This document shows positions 32,928 through 41,713 of a stretch of 64,000 nt of DNA, piece by piece. The first letter of the stretch is position 1. Each line of letters begins with the position of its first letter. The stretch is taken from positions 248,001-312,000 of the forward strand of contig BLLK01000075.1 in the NCBI GenBank assembly GCA_021927905.1, read 5' to 3'. A model generated the notes under the pieces. The model did not search any database. It was not told the origin of the DNA and was given only the letters and a program-made list of their open reading frames with translations. This DNA comes from Chaetoceros tenuissimus (taxonomy: Eukaryota > Bacillariophyta > Thalassiosirophyceae > Chaetocerotales > Chaetocerotaceae). The position numbers were made by a program, and so were the translations under genes.

Positions 32928-33606
32928 TTTGTACTAGGTATCCTTTCCAAGTATTTGTAATGCTTTTACATCGATAAAAACTTATCAAAATCATACAATA
33001 TGCTACTTTTGCTTCCAAAAATTATTGACACCTGTCAAAATGGCAAAAAAAGAAAAGATACATACATACACAATCAAGCCATTGTTTAGTTGACTAGGCA
33101 GCTAAGAGCTTTTCTAAAAACATCTCTTATCTATCTATACATAAGTCTGTTTGCATATACTTGAATCATAACTGACTTTGTATGTGTTTGCGTGTGATTT
33201 CATATCTCTCCATTGTTGTCTTTTGATATTGTGAAGATCCATAAAACAGTTATGACCGTTTCGAAAATAGGGTATCCTACCATTTCAATAATTAGAATAT
33301 CCCTTTAATGAATCTCCTTTGTTAAAATTAGTGGCTCAACGCACAGCAAACTTCTCAAGTGCAAACTGCAGATCCAACACAGCAACAGAAGTACGACTGA
33401 ACATACTGCTGATGAATCTAAATAGGAGAACTTTTTTCTTCTTCCTAAATAGTAACTAGTCTCTAGTCTATTCATCTTTTTGTTGTAAAAGAATCTTTAA
33501 ATCTCTTTCTTCTCTATTTTCAGAAAAGAGCCTCAACACATCTTGTGTCAACACATTCTATAAGTACTACCAACACGCACTAACAGCCAACACTACCATC
33601 AACAAT
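32928..33606. other. Divergent promoter region
   Basis: About 680 bp between the decayed HA locus and the syntaxin gene. No frame or repeat seen. The last 150 bp are rich in short pyrimidine tracts and should contain the syntaxin promoter and leader. Confidence 0.4.
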
Positions 33607-34683
33607 ATGAATGATCGACTAGGAGACCTTGGAGCGGATACCCCCTCATGGGCAATCGATTCCAATTCCAACGACATTGAAACCGGCAACAACTGGTCCT
33701 CGAATACAGCCAACCGAAGAGACTCCAATCCATTCGTCGATCTATCTGGCAACACACCTCCTAAAAAATCAAACAAAAAGTCAAATGATTGGCACGACCT
33801 CGATCTCAATCAAGAGACTGGAGATGATTTTCAAGACTTTTACTCCTCTCAAGAAAATCAAAAACAAATTGAATCGCAAACTTATATGGATGCCTTCTTT
33901 CGTGATATGCAATCTATTCAAAGTAGTATTCAAGAAATTAATCATGCCACTAAACGTATTGCAGAAATTAACGAAGAAGCCATCATGACTACGAGTGAAG
34001 CCAAGGAAAAAAGTATGTCGATGGAATTACGTCCGTTAATTGATCAAACGAATAAAAAAGCCAAAAAGACCAAAAATTTGTTGCAAGTTTTAAAACAAGA
34101 GACTGGAAAACTCTCCAAAGAAAAGAAACTTACCACGGCGGATCTAAGGGTACGAGATAATTTGTGTAATACCACCACGAGAAAATTTATCGATGAAATG
34201 AAATTGTATCAGAATGCACAACAAAAATACAAGACTGATTTGAAAAGTAAGAATGAACGTCAAATCAGAAATGTGAATCCTTCTGCGACCGATGAGGAAA
34301 TTGATCAAATTATGAGATCAGATGGAGGGAGAGAGCAATTGTTTCAACAGCAGATTTTGGCGGGTGGTGTGAATGATCAGATTAAACAAACTTATACCAA
34401 AGTTAGCACAAAGTATCAAGATGTAAAGTTGTTGGAACAGAGTGTAGCAGAGCTACATCAAATGTTTTTGGATTTTGCACTTTTGACAGAACAACAGGGA
34501 GAATTGATTGATCAGATTGAGTTTAATGTCAAGAATGCTGCGGATCATGTGGAAGATGCCAATGTGCAGGTTTATGAGGCGATTGAGATTAGTAAGGGGA
34601 TTCGAAAGAAGCAGTGTTGTATTTTGATTATTGTGATTGCAATTGTGATTGCAATTTTGTTTGGAATTGGGGTGTTGCCGTAA
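33607..34683 (+). CDS. Qa-SNARE (syntaxin family), C-terminally anchored
   Basis: 358 residues from an ATG at 33607. The first 85 are disordered (Ser/Asn/Asp-rich). About 90-215 is the three-helix Habc region (FFRDMQSIQSSIQEINHAT, RVRDNLCNTTTRKFIDEM). About 262-325 is the SNARE motif (LLEQSVAELHQMFLDFALL, then TEQQGELIDQIE with the zero-layer Gln), and 331-355 is a single tail anchor (CCILIIVIAIVIAILFGIG). This is the layout of plasma-membrane or secretory syntaxins (syntaxin 1/SYP1 type), which pair with partner SNAREs to fuse vesicles. The closest subtype cannot be fixed by eye. No intron. Confidence 0.88.
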   Translation: MNDRLGDLGADTPSWAIDSNSNDIETGNNWSSNTANRRDSNPFVDLSGNTPPKKSNKKSNDWHDLDLNQETGDDFQDFYSSQENQKQIESQTYMDAFFRDMQSIQSSIQEINHATKRIAEINEEAIMTTSEAKEKSMSMELRPLIDQTNKKAKKTKNLLQVLKQETGKLSKEKKLTTADLRVRDNLCNTTTRKFIDEMKLYQNAQQKYKTDLKSKNERQIRNVNPSATDEEIDQIMRSDGGREQLFQQQILAGGVNDQIKQTYTKVSTKYQDVKLLEQSVAELHQMFLDFALLTEQQGELIDQIEFNVKNAADHVEDANVQVYEAIEISKGIRKKQCCILIIVIAIVIAILFGIGVLP

Positions 34684-34684
34684 G

Positions 34685-34790
34685 GTGCGAGCTTTAGCGA
34701 GCACTGGCGACGAGCGACGCGAGGAGCTACGAACGGAGCGTAGCGGAGTGAGCAAGAGGAGCGTCAGCGACGATGCGAGCTTTAGCGAGC
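34685..34790. repeat. GC-rich stuttering repeat after the syntaxin gene
   Basis: Starting right after the stop codon, the sequence is full of GCGAGC, GAGCG and AGCGAG words, with a direct repeat TGCGAGCTTTAGCGAGC at both ends. Composition is very unlike its AT-rich surroundings. Confidence 0.7.
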
Positions 34791-34926
34791 GCTTTCTTTC
34801 TTTTCAATACGATACTACACAGTACTACACGACAGTGTCTTAGTATGTTTCACACACACACACCAGTACTACTACCATAGTACAACAAACAATCTATAGA
34901 TATAAAAACAATTTTTACACAACATC

Positions 34927-36420
34927 CTACCTGGTCTTGGCTTTTACCTTCATTTTCAAATGGATACTACCAACTTTGATGAGAGTTACCATGTTTTCTT
35001 TGAAAGTAATCAGACTTTTCCTAGAATTCATTTTTCCGATAGAAAGTTTCTTCAAAATACCCATGTCTATACTTTGTCCAATTTTCGAAAACCATCGACT
35101 CATCCATAGTCCAAGACATGTTCCAATCATTATCCATGTGGCGCTTTTCATAGTAGTAACATTTTTGTTATTATGTTGGCTGCATGACTCTTGAGATAGT
35201 GTTGCATGTTTGTGCTTGTCATTGCCTTCCTTTTTCATTTCTGTACTGTCTTTTTGCTCTTGCATCTCTTGGAAATCTTCACAGCCGCGCGTTCCTATTT
35301 TGACACCAAGGTCTAAGCTTTCTACAAACATACCTGTGATGCCACGAGAACAGTATAGCCAACGAAGTTCGTCCTCTGCGGATGCAAATTGGGATGTCAC
35401 GAATTCAATCTCTTCACGTGAAGTATAGGGATGTACTGCCAAGTTTAACTTTTGAGCTTGATTTATAAACTCTTTGCCTGCTGTTTCTGATATCACACAT
35501 TTCTTGTCAGGACCAATTCCAGAGAGGAATCCCAGCTTGTCAACTCTAGACCAGAAATCTGGTAGATGGCATTGTTTTGCATTTGCCAGCAAAACATAGG
35601 ACGGTTGCGCCATACCCTTTGAATGTAATTTCGAGCGCATTTCTCTCAAAGTTTCTATATCAAAGCATTGAATGACCAATGGAGGTACTTGATATTCATT
35701 CATTCTTTCGCATCCAAACTTTGTTTGATTTTTTGTATTGAAAAACATTTTATCCGCATATTCATTTCGATCCATCTCCTGCAAAAAGATGTCCACCAAT
35801 GATATATTTAACTGTTGAAGATAATATTGTGGATTCTTAAATTCAGCATAAATGCCTGATCGTTTGGTGCTGTTGTTTTTGACAATAATGTTGTGATTCC
35901 AATCATGTAACAAATTTACAATATCTTGAATCGTAGGAATGCTAAAGGTGAAATCAAAAAAAGTGGATCGTCCGCCTATTCTTTGCTTCACACGTAATGT
36001 CTGAACTTCTTCTAGAGTAAAGTCAAACACAAAATAACCACTTGTGTTTTTTCCATCCAGAGTAATGGTTCTATGACGTTCTGGATATAATAATGCTACA
36101 TTTGTAGTTGTATTCAAATCTATGCCATGGATTGACACGAGTTTATTATCTTTTGTAGCTACCAGATCAGCTTCTATGTAATCTGCACCTAGCTCCAAAG
36201 CTAATCTATATGCAGGTAAAGTGTGTTCAGGCAGAGAATCAGATGCTCCCCTGTGTGCAATAGTGATAAAGTGTGGTCTTTTCTTGCCTAATTGTGACGG
36301 GATTTTTGTTGTCATTGAAGAAGGAACTAATAGAGGGCATTGTCCAGCATATAGATTAGGCAGTCCATCAACTTTTGTTGTAAGAACAATGAAAACAATA
36401 GTAAAGAATTTACCTCTCAT
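34927..36420 (-). CDS. Glycerophosphodiester phosphodiesterase, membrane-anchored
   Basis: 497 residues from an ATG at 36420. The N-terminus is a signal peptide (FFTIVFIVLTT). The GDPD TIM-barrel domain begins at about residue 50: ITIAHRGASDSLPEHTLPAY with H56 and R57, YIEADLVATKD with E83 and D85, and SIHG with H98, the usual metal-binding and catalytic positions. It extends to about residue 380. A membrane segment lies near 425-445 (WIMIGTCLGLWM) and the tail is basic. Known reaction: hydrolysis of glycerophosphodiesters to glycerol-3-phosphate and an alcohol; in algae often linked to phosphate recycling. A secreted or vacuolar site is inferred. The 3' end shares DNA with the end of the next gene (36807), but read in another frame. 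Confidence 0.85.
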   Translation of the reverse strand: MRGKFFTIVFIVLTTKVDGLPNLYAGQCPLLVPSSMTTKIPSQLGKKRPHFITIAHRGASDSLPEHTLPAYRLALELGADYIEADLVATKDNKLVSIHGIDLNTTTNVALLYPERHRTITLDGKNTSGYFVFDFTLEEVQTLRVKQRIGGRSTFFDFTFSIPTIQDIVNLLHDWNHNIIVKNNSTKRSGIYAEFKNPQYYLQQLNISLVDIFLQEMDRNEYADKMFFNTKNQTKFGCERMNEYQVPPLVIQCFDIETLREMRSKLHSKGMAQPSYVLLANAKQCHLPDFWSRVDKLGFLSGIGPDKKCVISETAGKEFINQAQKLNLAVHPYTSREEIEFVTSQFASAEDELRWLYCSRGITGMFVESLDLGVKIGTRGCEDFQEMQEQKDSTEMKKEGNDKHKHATLSQESCSQHNNKNVTTMKSATWIMIGTCLGLWMSRWFSKIGQSIDMGILKKLSIGKMNSRKSLITFKENMVTLIKVGSIHLKMKVKAKTR

Positions 36421-36806
36421 ATTCGCAAAAAAATGATGAGAAGTCGATTATTATCTATACAACAAAAGCTTTTCAAAGGTAATATTGGCTTTTGGCTTGG
36501 TAAAGCAAAGTTTAATTAGAAAGAAGAACGGAAAGAAGAACAGCAGTGTTCAATTTTCCATATTAAGCTTTGTGATGCAGACCTTGGTCCGCATTAACGT
36601 TTGTTCAATGCGCTGTGGTCATATTAAGTCTGACCAATGACCAAAATCCTACTTATCTACTCTCAAAGATTGTCGTAGAAGCAGTTTTCACGACATTGTT
36701 TTTGTACAAGATGTAGTAGAAGAAGTACGTGTATTCGCAAATGCAATCAAAGCTTTCAAATGTTTCATTGAACTCGAAACCATAGATATAAATAAGAAAA
36801 TACAAT
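36421..36806. other. Spacer between GDPD and beta-lactamase-like genes
   Basis: 386 bp between two genes on the same strand. An open frame at 36653-36871 overlaps the 3' end of the next gene and is probably not a gene; it shows the shared tail sequence described there. Confidence 0.4.
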
Positions 36807-38102
36807 TTAGTCTTGATTTTCACTTTCACTTGGATACTCCCAACTTTTATCAGAGTTACTTTTGCTTCCACGAATTCTTTTGGACTTCTTCGACTTTGCC
36901 TTTTTCTTTTCCATTTTGTCGAAACTTACCATAGGATTCATAGCAAGAAAGGCTGGTTCTGAAGGATCTAAAGTCGCAAGGGCTTCCGAAGGGTCGTCAC
37001 TTCCACTAACTGTTGAATTCGAATTGAAATCTTGTACCACTGGCATTGGAATCATATCCACCAAGTCCGCTTGTTGAACAGATATCCTATCCAATACATC
37101 ATCTACACAAATAAACTGATTATAAGCTCCCCATGCACATCTGGTTGTTTCGCTAATTTGAAATCCAGGTAGATTTTGTAATTTGTACCAAAAGAAACCA
37201 TATTCTCCATTCTGGAGTAATCCAGTCGTATTCACGAACGGAGTAAGTGCTTGGTCAATATAAGTTGAAGAAATGACCTGAGAGTTATTGGATACTGCTC
37301 CCTTTTGCAATACAAGTTGACCAATTTTGGCCATTTGAAGTATGGTCAAGTACAAACTCGTAGACCAAGGTTCCGGTCCAGTTTCACATGGAATACCAAA
37401 AGGAAATGTCGGACCTTCTTTTGGATTATAAGGATTTGGGTAGGGATTTAATTTCCACTCAATATCAGAATCATCAATTCCCAAATGAGAAAGAATTCTT
37501 GAGCTGAATAATTCTCTTGGAGTTTGATTACTGACTTTCAAAATGACATGGCTCAAGAGTTTACCTGTTGGGATGTAATCAAAGACTCCCTTTTGAGAAG
37601 GAATAAATGCACCCTCTTGCAAGACTTCGGAAATATCACGACCTCCACAAGGTTTCAAATACGCCATCCACATTGGATTTGTAAATCCACTAATGCCACT
37701 TGTCATGGTGAGCATCTCTTGAATAGTAATGTTTCTGCGTTCATCTGCGTTAGAGACATTGGTCCATAGTTCTTCTTCTGGAAATATTTTTCCAAGAGTG
37801 GTGTCAAGATTGAGAAGACCATCATCCATCAAAATCCCAATCAAGAGTGAAATAATGGATTTTGTGACGGAAAATAGATTGGCTGGAATAGATGCGTCCA
37901 CATCTTCTCTTGTATAGGAAGCTACGACTTTGCCATGTTTAAGCACTAGCACTGTACGAATGTAAGGCTTTTTGCTAATGGATTCAAGCAACGTCTTATG
38001 TCCACTAGATTTGTTGATGTGTTTAACTTCTTTCAAATCTTGAGAAAGATCTAAAAGGTGACCGTTTGCTGATACCTGCGCAATACCGATCTCCCCTCTT
38101 CT
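36807..38102 (-). CDS. Beta-lactamase-like serine hydrolase, 5' end rearranged
   Basis: An open frame of about 430 codons without a good ATG near its beginning; the frame is bounded upstream by two adjacent TGA codons at 38103-38108. Class C beta-lactamase/PBP4-type landmarks: SVTK as the SxxK nucleophile motif, the long helix after it (SIISLLIGILMDDGLLNLD), TIQEMLTMTSGI, and FDYIPTGKLLSH in the place of the YxN block. In eukaryotes such enzymes are LACTB-like peptidases or esterases; substrate unknown. The upstream piece (38106-38381) carries a signal peptide and the same N-terminal segment (HLLDLSQDLKE, SSGH, TLLESIS), so the original secreted start has been separated from the body by a rearrangement. 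Splicing from that exon to the CAG at about 38060 cannot be excluded. Confidence 0.65.
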   Translation of the reverse strand, partial: RRGEIGIAQVSANGHLLDLSQDLKEVKHINKSSGHKTLLESISKKPYIRTVLVLKHGKVVASYTREDVDASIPANLFSVTKSIISLLIGILMDDGLLNLDTTLGKIFPEEELWTNVSNADERRNITIQEMLTMTSGISGFTNPMWMAYLKPCGGRDISEVLQEGAFIPSQKGVFDYIPTGKLLSHVILKVSNQTPRELFSSRILSHLGIDDSDIEWKLNPYPNPYNPKEGPTFPFGIPCETGPEPWSTSLYLTILQMAKIGQLVLQKGAVSNNSQVISSTYIDQALTPFVNTTGLLQNGEYGFFWYKLQNLPGFQISETTRCAWGAYNQFICVDDVLDRISVQQADLVDMIPMPVVQDFNSNSTVSGSDDPSEALATLDPSEPAFLAMNPMVSFDKMEKKKAKSKKSKRIRGSKSNSDKSWEYPSESENQD

Positions 38103-38105
38103 TCA

Positions 38106-38381
38106 TCATAGATAAGAAAACCTCTCAACTCCGTTGTAAAAGAGAGTCTTCTTGCCTTTGTACATCCTCACTCCAGGAATTAAGCGCCGCCCTGTGCGTA
38201 TATAAGGTTTTGTGCTAATAGATTCAAGTAAAGTATTATGCCCACTGGATTTTCCGATATGTTCTTTGGCTTCTTTCAAATCTTGGGAAAGATCTAAAAG
38301 GTGACTGTTTGCTGTTGCCAGCGCAACACTGATGCAAACAAGAAGGTAGAGGAAAAGAGTAAGACTCTTTTTGGAAATCAT
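38106..38381 (-). pseudogene. Chimera: signal peptide and N-terminus of the hydrolase joined to a leucine-rich-repeat gene start
   Basis: From an ATG at 38381: a signal peptide (LTLFLYLLVCISVALATA), then HLLDLSQDLKEAKEHIGKSS and LLESISTKPYIRT as in the neighbouring hydrolase. It then switches without a break to RRLIPGVRMYKGKKTLFYNG, which is the N-terminus of the leucine-rich-repeat genes at 46458 and 58234. The frame ends in two TGA codons and the same frame continues into the hydrolase. A third locus (57346-57900) has the same junction. Confidence 0.75.
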
Positions 38382-38604
38382 AGTGCGGAGCGTAGAAGGC
38401 TGTATATAGATTGAATCAAACAAAGAAGCATGTTATTTGTGAATAGAGACCACATGAATGTGGAATGTACTGTTCTGTTCTTGATTTCGAAAAGATTTTT
38501 TATTTGAGAAGTCAAGAGTCGAGTCAAGAGATACTCCGAACTCCGAAATAAGGCCTTTTTGTTTTTTTTTTTAACAAATGAAAATTCTTTTTCCATGCAA
38601 ATAC

Positions 38605-38745
38605 GTTCTTGTTCTGATTGATTTTGAAATTTCGAATTTCAGTCACACAACCAAAAGTCTCTTTGTCACTTCATTTCATTCTTTTTGGAAGTGTTGACTT
38701 GTTAGTCGAAATTTCGATTGTTGGAAGATGTTAATGTTTTCAGCA
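38605..38745 (+). repeat. Split direct repeat A1
   Basis: 141 bp beginning GTTCTTGTTCTGATTG and ending GTTTTCAGCA; identical to 45421-45561. Confidence 0.9.
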
Positions 38746-38788
38746 GAATAAAAGTAAAGAAAAGTCAAGCTAACATCTTCTTTTACCT

Positions 38789-39028
38789 GAGGAACTCAGA
38801 TCCTCGGTTATTCAACCAAACAGCAAACAATGGAACTCAGATCCTGATCAATCGATCAAACAGCAAAGTTAAAGGAACTCAGATCCTTGGTTATTCAACT
38901 AAACAGCAAACAATGGAACTCAAATCCTGATCAATCGATCAAACAGCAATATCAAAGGAACTCAGATCCTGGTTATTCAACCAAACAGCAAACAAGGGAA
39001 CTCAAATCCTGATCAATCGATCGAACAG
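38789..39028 (+). repeat. Tandem repeats in the retroelement leader
   Basis: Two alternating units of about 40 bp, one with GGTTATTCAACCAAACAGC and one with GATCAATCGATCAAACAGC, each starting GGAACTCAGATCC or nearly so; about three pairs. They lie before the gag-like frame. Confidence 0.8.
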
Positions 39029-39502
39029 CTCTTTAAAATTTGAATTAAGGAATTCAATGACTTAGTCTCTCAACAGAATAGAGAACAAAAGTTCCTAGAT
39101 CAATTGATCGAACAGTACCATGATTAACGTTACAAAATTTACAGAGAATAGTAATTCAGATTATTAGTTATTTAACAAGACAGTCTGAAATCAAGCAGTC
39201 GATTCGAAAGAAAGAAGGGGAAAATAGCCTCTTCCGTTACATCATTGACAAGACTATTCCTGTACAGCCTCGAAAGTATTAGAGTTTCGTGTGACAAAAT
39301 TTAGAAATGATTCAATGTACAGCTATGGACTAGCCAAAAAGATTGAAATTCTGACATCCCCTCATCCGACAGGGTCAGAAGAAAAAGAAGAGGAAAGAGT
39401 TCCTCCATCGCTTGCAAGAACGAAGGAAAACACCAGGTGATCCACATCCTATCACAATCTATTCAGATCAGAGAAAAAGATACCAAATCTTGATTCAGAA
39501 CA

Positions 39503-41665
39503 ATGACCGTCTTTTCGAAGTCTTACTCCACTAGAGAGTTTGTTTTTGACAGCAACTCCAACGATATTACCGTCCAGCTTTCCGAGGATGTAGATGATGC
39601 CTTTGACCTTGCTTCCCTAGTGAACGCTCTTCACGAGAACCCAGATCTCGAAATGGGTGAAGCTTGTGTAGCATTTCTGGATGAAATCACCGGCAACATC
39701 TGTTGCTCTCTTGCTCATTTTGTCGACCCGAAGGCTACTCCAGGACCGGAAGCTCTCATTGCAGTAGTCGAAGTCCGGGAGGAGAGGATTGCAGCGAAAG
39801 CTTTGAATCTCAAGAAGAAAGTGGACGCACCTATCTTCATCAAAGATTTCGAAGTAGCTGCCATTACCAAGGTACCCAACAAGGCCGATTTGCTAGCTGA
39901 ACTGATGAAAATGGGCCTTTCAACAAAAGAGGAAAATGGAGTGAGAGCGCCAACTGCTGTTCTCCTCCATCCAAAGATCTTTCAAAACCTTTTGAGCATC
40001 AGAGATTACCCGTTTGAGCCAATGGTATTCCTAGAAAAAGCATTGACCATGTTTGAGGAGGAACAGATCACTGTAGGCCCCACTGGTAGAAGAAGAAACT
40101 CAAATCAAATTCACAAATCTGTGAGAGATGTCCTAGTTTTTGCAGTATATGCTCTACTTCGTAGCAAGAACGGTCTGGACTTCAACATTGGCCTTGTCAC
40201 TTTGGAAGAGCCTAAAGCCAATGAGGCACAGATCAAAAAAATTTTGGAGGCTGCCTTACTTTCTTGCACTGAGGATGACCAAGCGGCATCAGAAGACGAA
40301 GGCGAGATGGAAACCGGGAGAAAGTCCTTTATGGAAGCTTTGGATGAGGCTGAGAAGGAGGATACATTGAACGAATTGTTGGATGATGCAGGCTCCAAAA
40401 GATCTTCCTTTGGCTCTGTCTCTCCCTCTTTGATGGGCAAAGCAAAAAGACAGCAAAGAGACCAAGATGCCAGTGAAGTAACCCTGCAAGCTAGCAAGAT
40501 GCTTTTAGAGGCCACCAAATCTTTGAACACACTCTCAGCAACCTTTCAGGAAGTTTCAGCTGTAAAAGCAATGACTTCGAACTCAACAAAAGGCTTCTTT
40601 GAAAAGGAAGAAAACCTCGGAATCAAAGAACAGTTTCTAATGTTACAAAGTCCAGATGGTATCGTTCCGGCGGAAGTCATTGATCCTGACACTGACTCAT
40701 TTATGAGAAAGCAACCTAACTCTCAGGCGGGTACAATCACAGGTTTCAATAGACACATCAAAGTAGAAATCCCAATGCTGACTTCGCTTAGAAGTTCTCT
40801 TGACACTAGCCCAGGCTTCCATGACAAGCATACTGGGATCTCGATTCTTGCATTCTCAGTTGATGAAGATCAAAGAAGTTCAACCATGTCAAGGAATATG
40901 TACAATATGCCGGATGCCATTGCAGCCCAAGCGTTCACTCATGAGGAACTTCGGGAGCATCTCGTGGACCCAAAGAAAGGAAAGCTGGACCAATCTTTCT
41001 ATTTGGAATTAATTTTCAAGGCTTTCAAGTTTTTCCTAGAGAAAGTTGCCGGTCAGGAAAGCCATTTGACAAAGTCCTTTTCAGACTTTGTTTCCAAGTT
41101 TCAAACAAGGATCGGATCCAACATTCATTTTCTCGTAAAGGAATATGGTATTAATATGCTGCACTCCATTTTGAAAGCAATTCATGGTATGATTGCTCCG
41201 TATGCGACCTCCTGCTTCATGGGGAGCCCAAGAAAATCTGTGCTGCAGTTTGATGATATCATTGATAGACTGGAATCGGGGACTTTCATGAATGTCTATG
41301 GAATGATCCCACTAGCTATGGATACCAAGAGAAAACAGGACAGTCAGAAACAGGACCATCAAAAGGGGAAGAAGAGAAAGAACTCTAACTCTGCACACGA
41401 GGATGGAAAAGCCAGGAAAGTATCCTCCCTTCCTGAGTTGAAGTGGAGCGATTGGAAGAGACTTGCAAACGCCAAGGAGTTGAGGAAGAAAAACCTCACT
41501 GTTCCAGAGATTAGAGGCAAACCGATGTGCCTTCGTATTTACTTTGAAGGAGAGTGCTCCGATGCAAAGTGTTGGGGTTTCAGATGTCATGATTGTGACT
41601 TGAGTGCATCAGAGAAACAAGTTGTGACTGACTTCAAGTCAAAGGCTGCTGCCCAACAAGGTTAG
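39503..41665 (+). CDS. Gag-like protein of the DIRS/PAT element
   Basis: A 720-residue frame from an ATG at 39503, with no similarity to host families that I know. It is Lys/Glu-rich in the second half, and the C-terminus has closely spaced Cys and His (CLRIYFEGECSDAKCW, then CHDC), suggesting a zinc-binding nucleic-acid site. Its place before the reverse transcriptase and the element's layout make it the gag-like structural protein. Fossil element part; no function claimed for the host. Confidence 0.7.
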   Translation: MTVFSKSYSTREFVFDSNSNDITVQLSEDVDDAFDLASLVNALHENPDLEMGEACVAFLDEITGNICCSLAHFVDPKATPGPEALIAVVEVREERIAAKALNLKKKVDAPIFIKDFEVAAITKVPNKADLLAELMKMGLSTKEENGVRAPTAVLLHPKIFQNLLSIRDYPFEPMVFLEKALTMFEEEQITVGPTGRRRNSNQIHKSVRDVLVFAVYALLRSKNGLDFNIGLVTLEEPKANEAQIKKILEAALLSCTEDDQAASEDEGEMETGRKSFMEALDEAEKEDTLNELLDDAGSKRSSFGSVSPSLMGKAKRQQRDQDASEVTLQASKMLLEATKSLNTLSATFQEVSAVKAMTSNSTKGFFEKEENLGIKEQFLMLQSPDGIVPAEVIDPDTDSFMRKQPNSQAGTITGFNRHIKVEIPMLTSLRSSLDTSPGFHDKHTGISILAFSVDEDQRSSTMSRNMYNMPDAIAAQAFTHEELREHLVDPKKGKLDQSFYLELIFKAFKFFLEKVAGQESHLTKSFSDFVSKFQTRIGSNIHFLVKEYGINMLHSILKAIHGMIAPYATSCFMGSPRKSVLQFDDIIDRLESGTFMNVYGMIPLAMDTKRKQDSQKQDHQKGKKRKNSNSAHEDGKARKVSSLPELKWSDWKRLANAKELRKKNLTVPEIRGKPMCLRIYFEGECSDAKCWGFRCHDCDLSASEKQVVTDFKSKAAAQQG

Positions 41666-41713
41666 TAAAAGAGAAAAAGAAAAAGAAAAGAAAAGAAAAA
41701 AAAAAACATCTGT

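Noticed and set aside
36653-36871. Separate small gene before the hydrolase 3' end
   Set aside because: Its only recognisable part is the shared tail read in the GDPD frame; the rest is low-complexity and hydrophobic.
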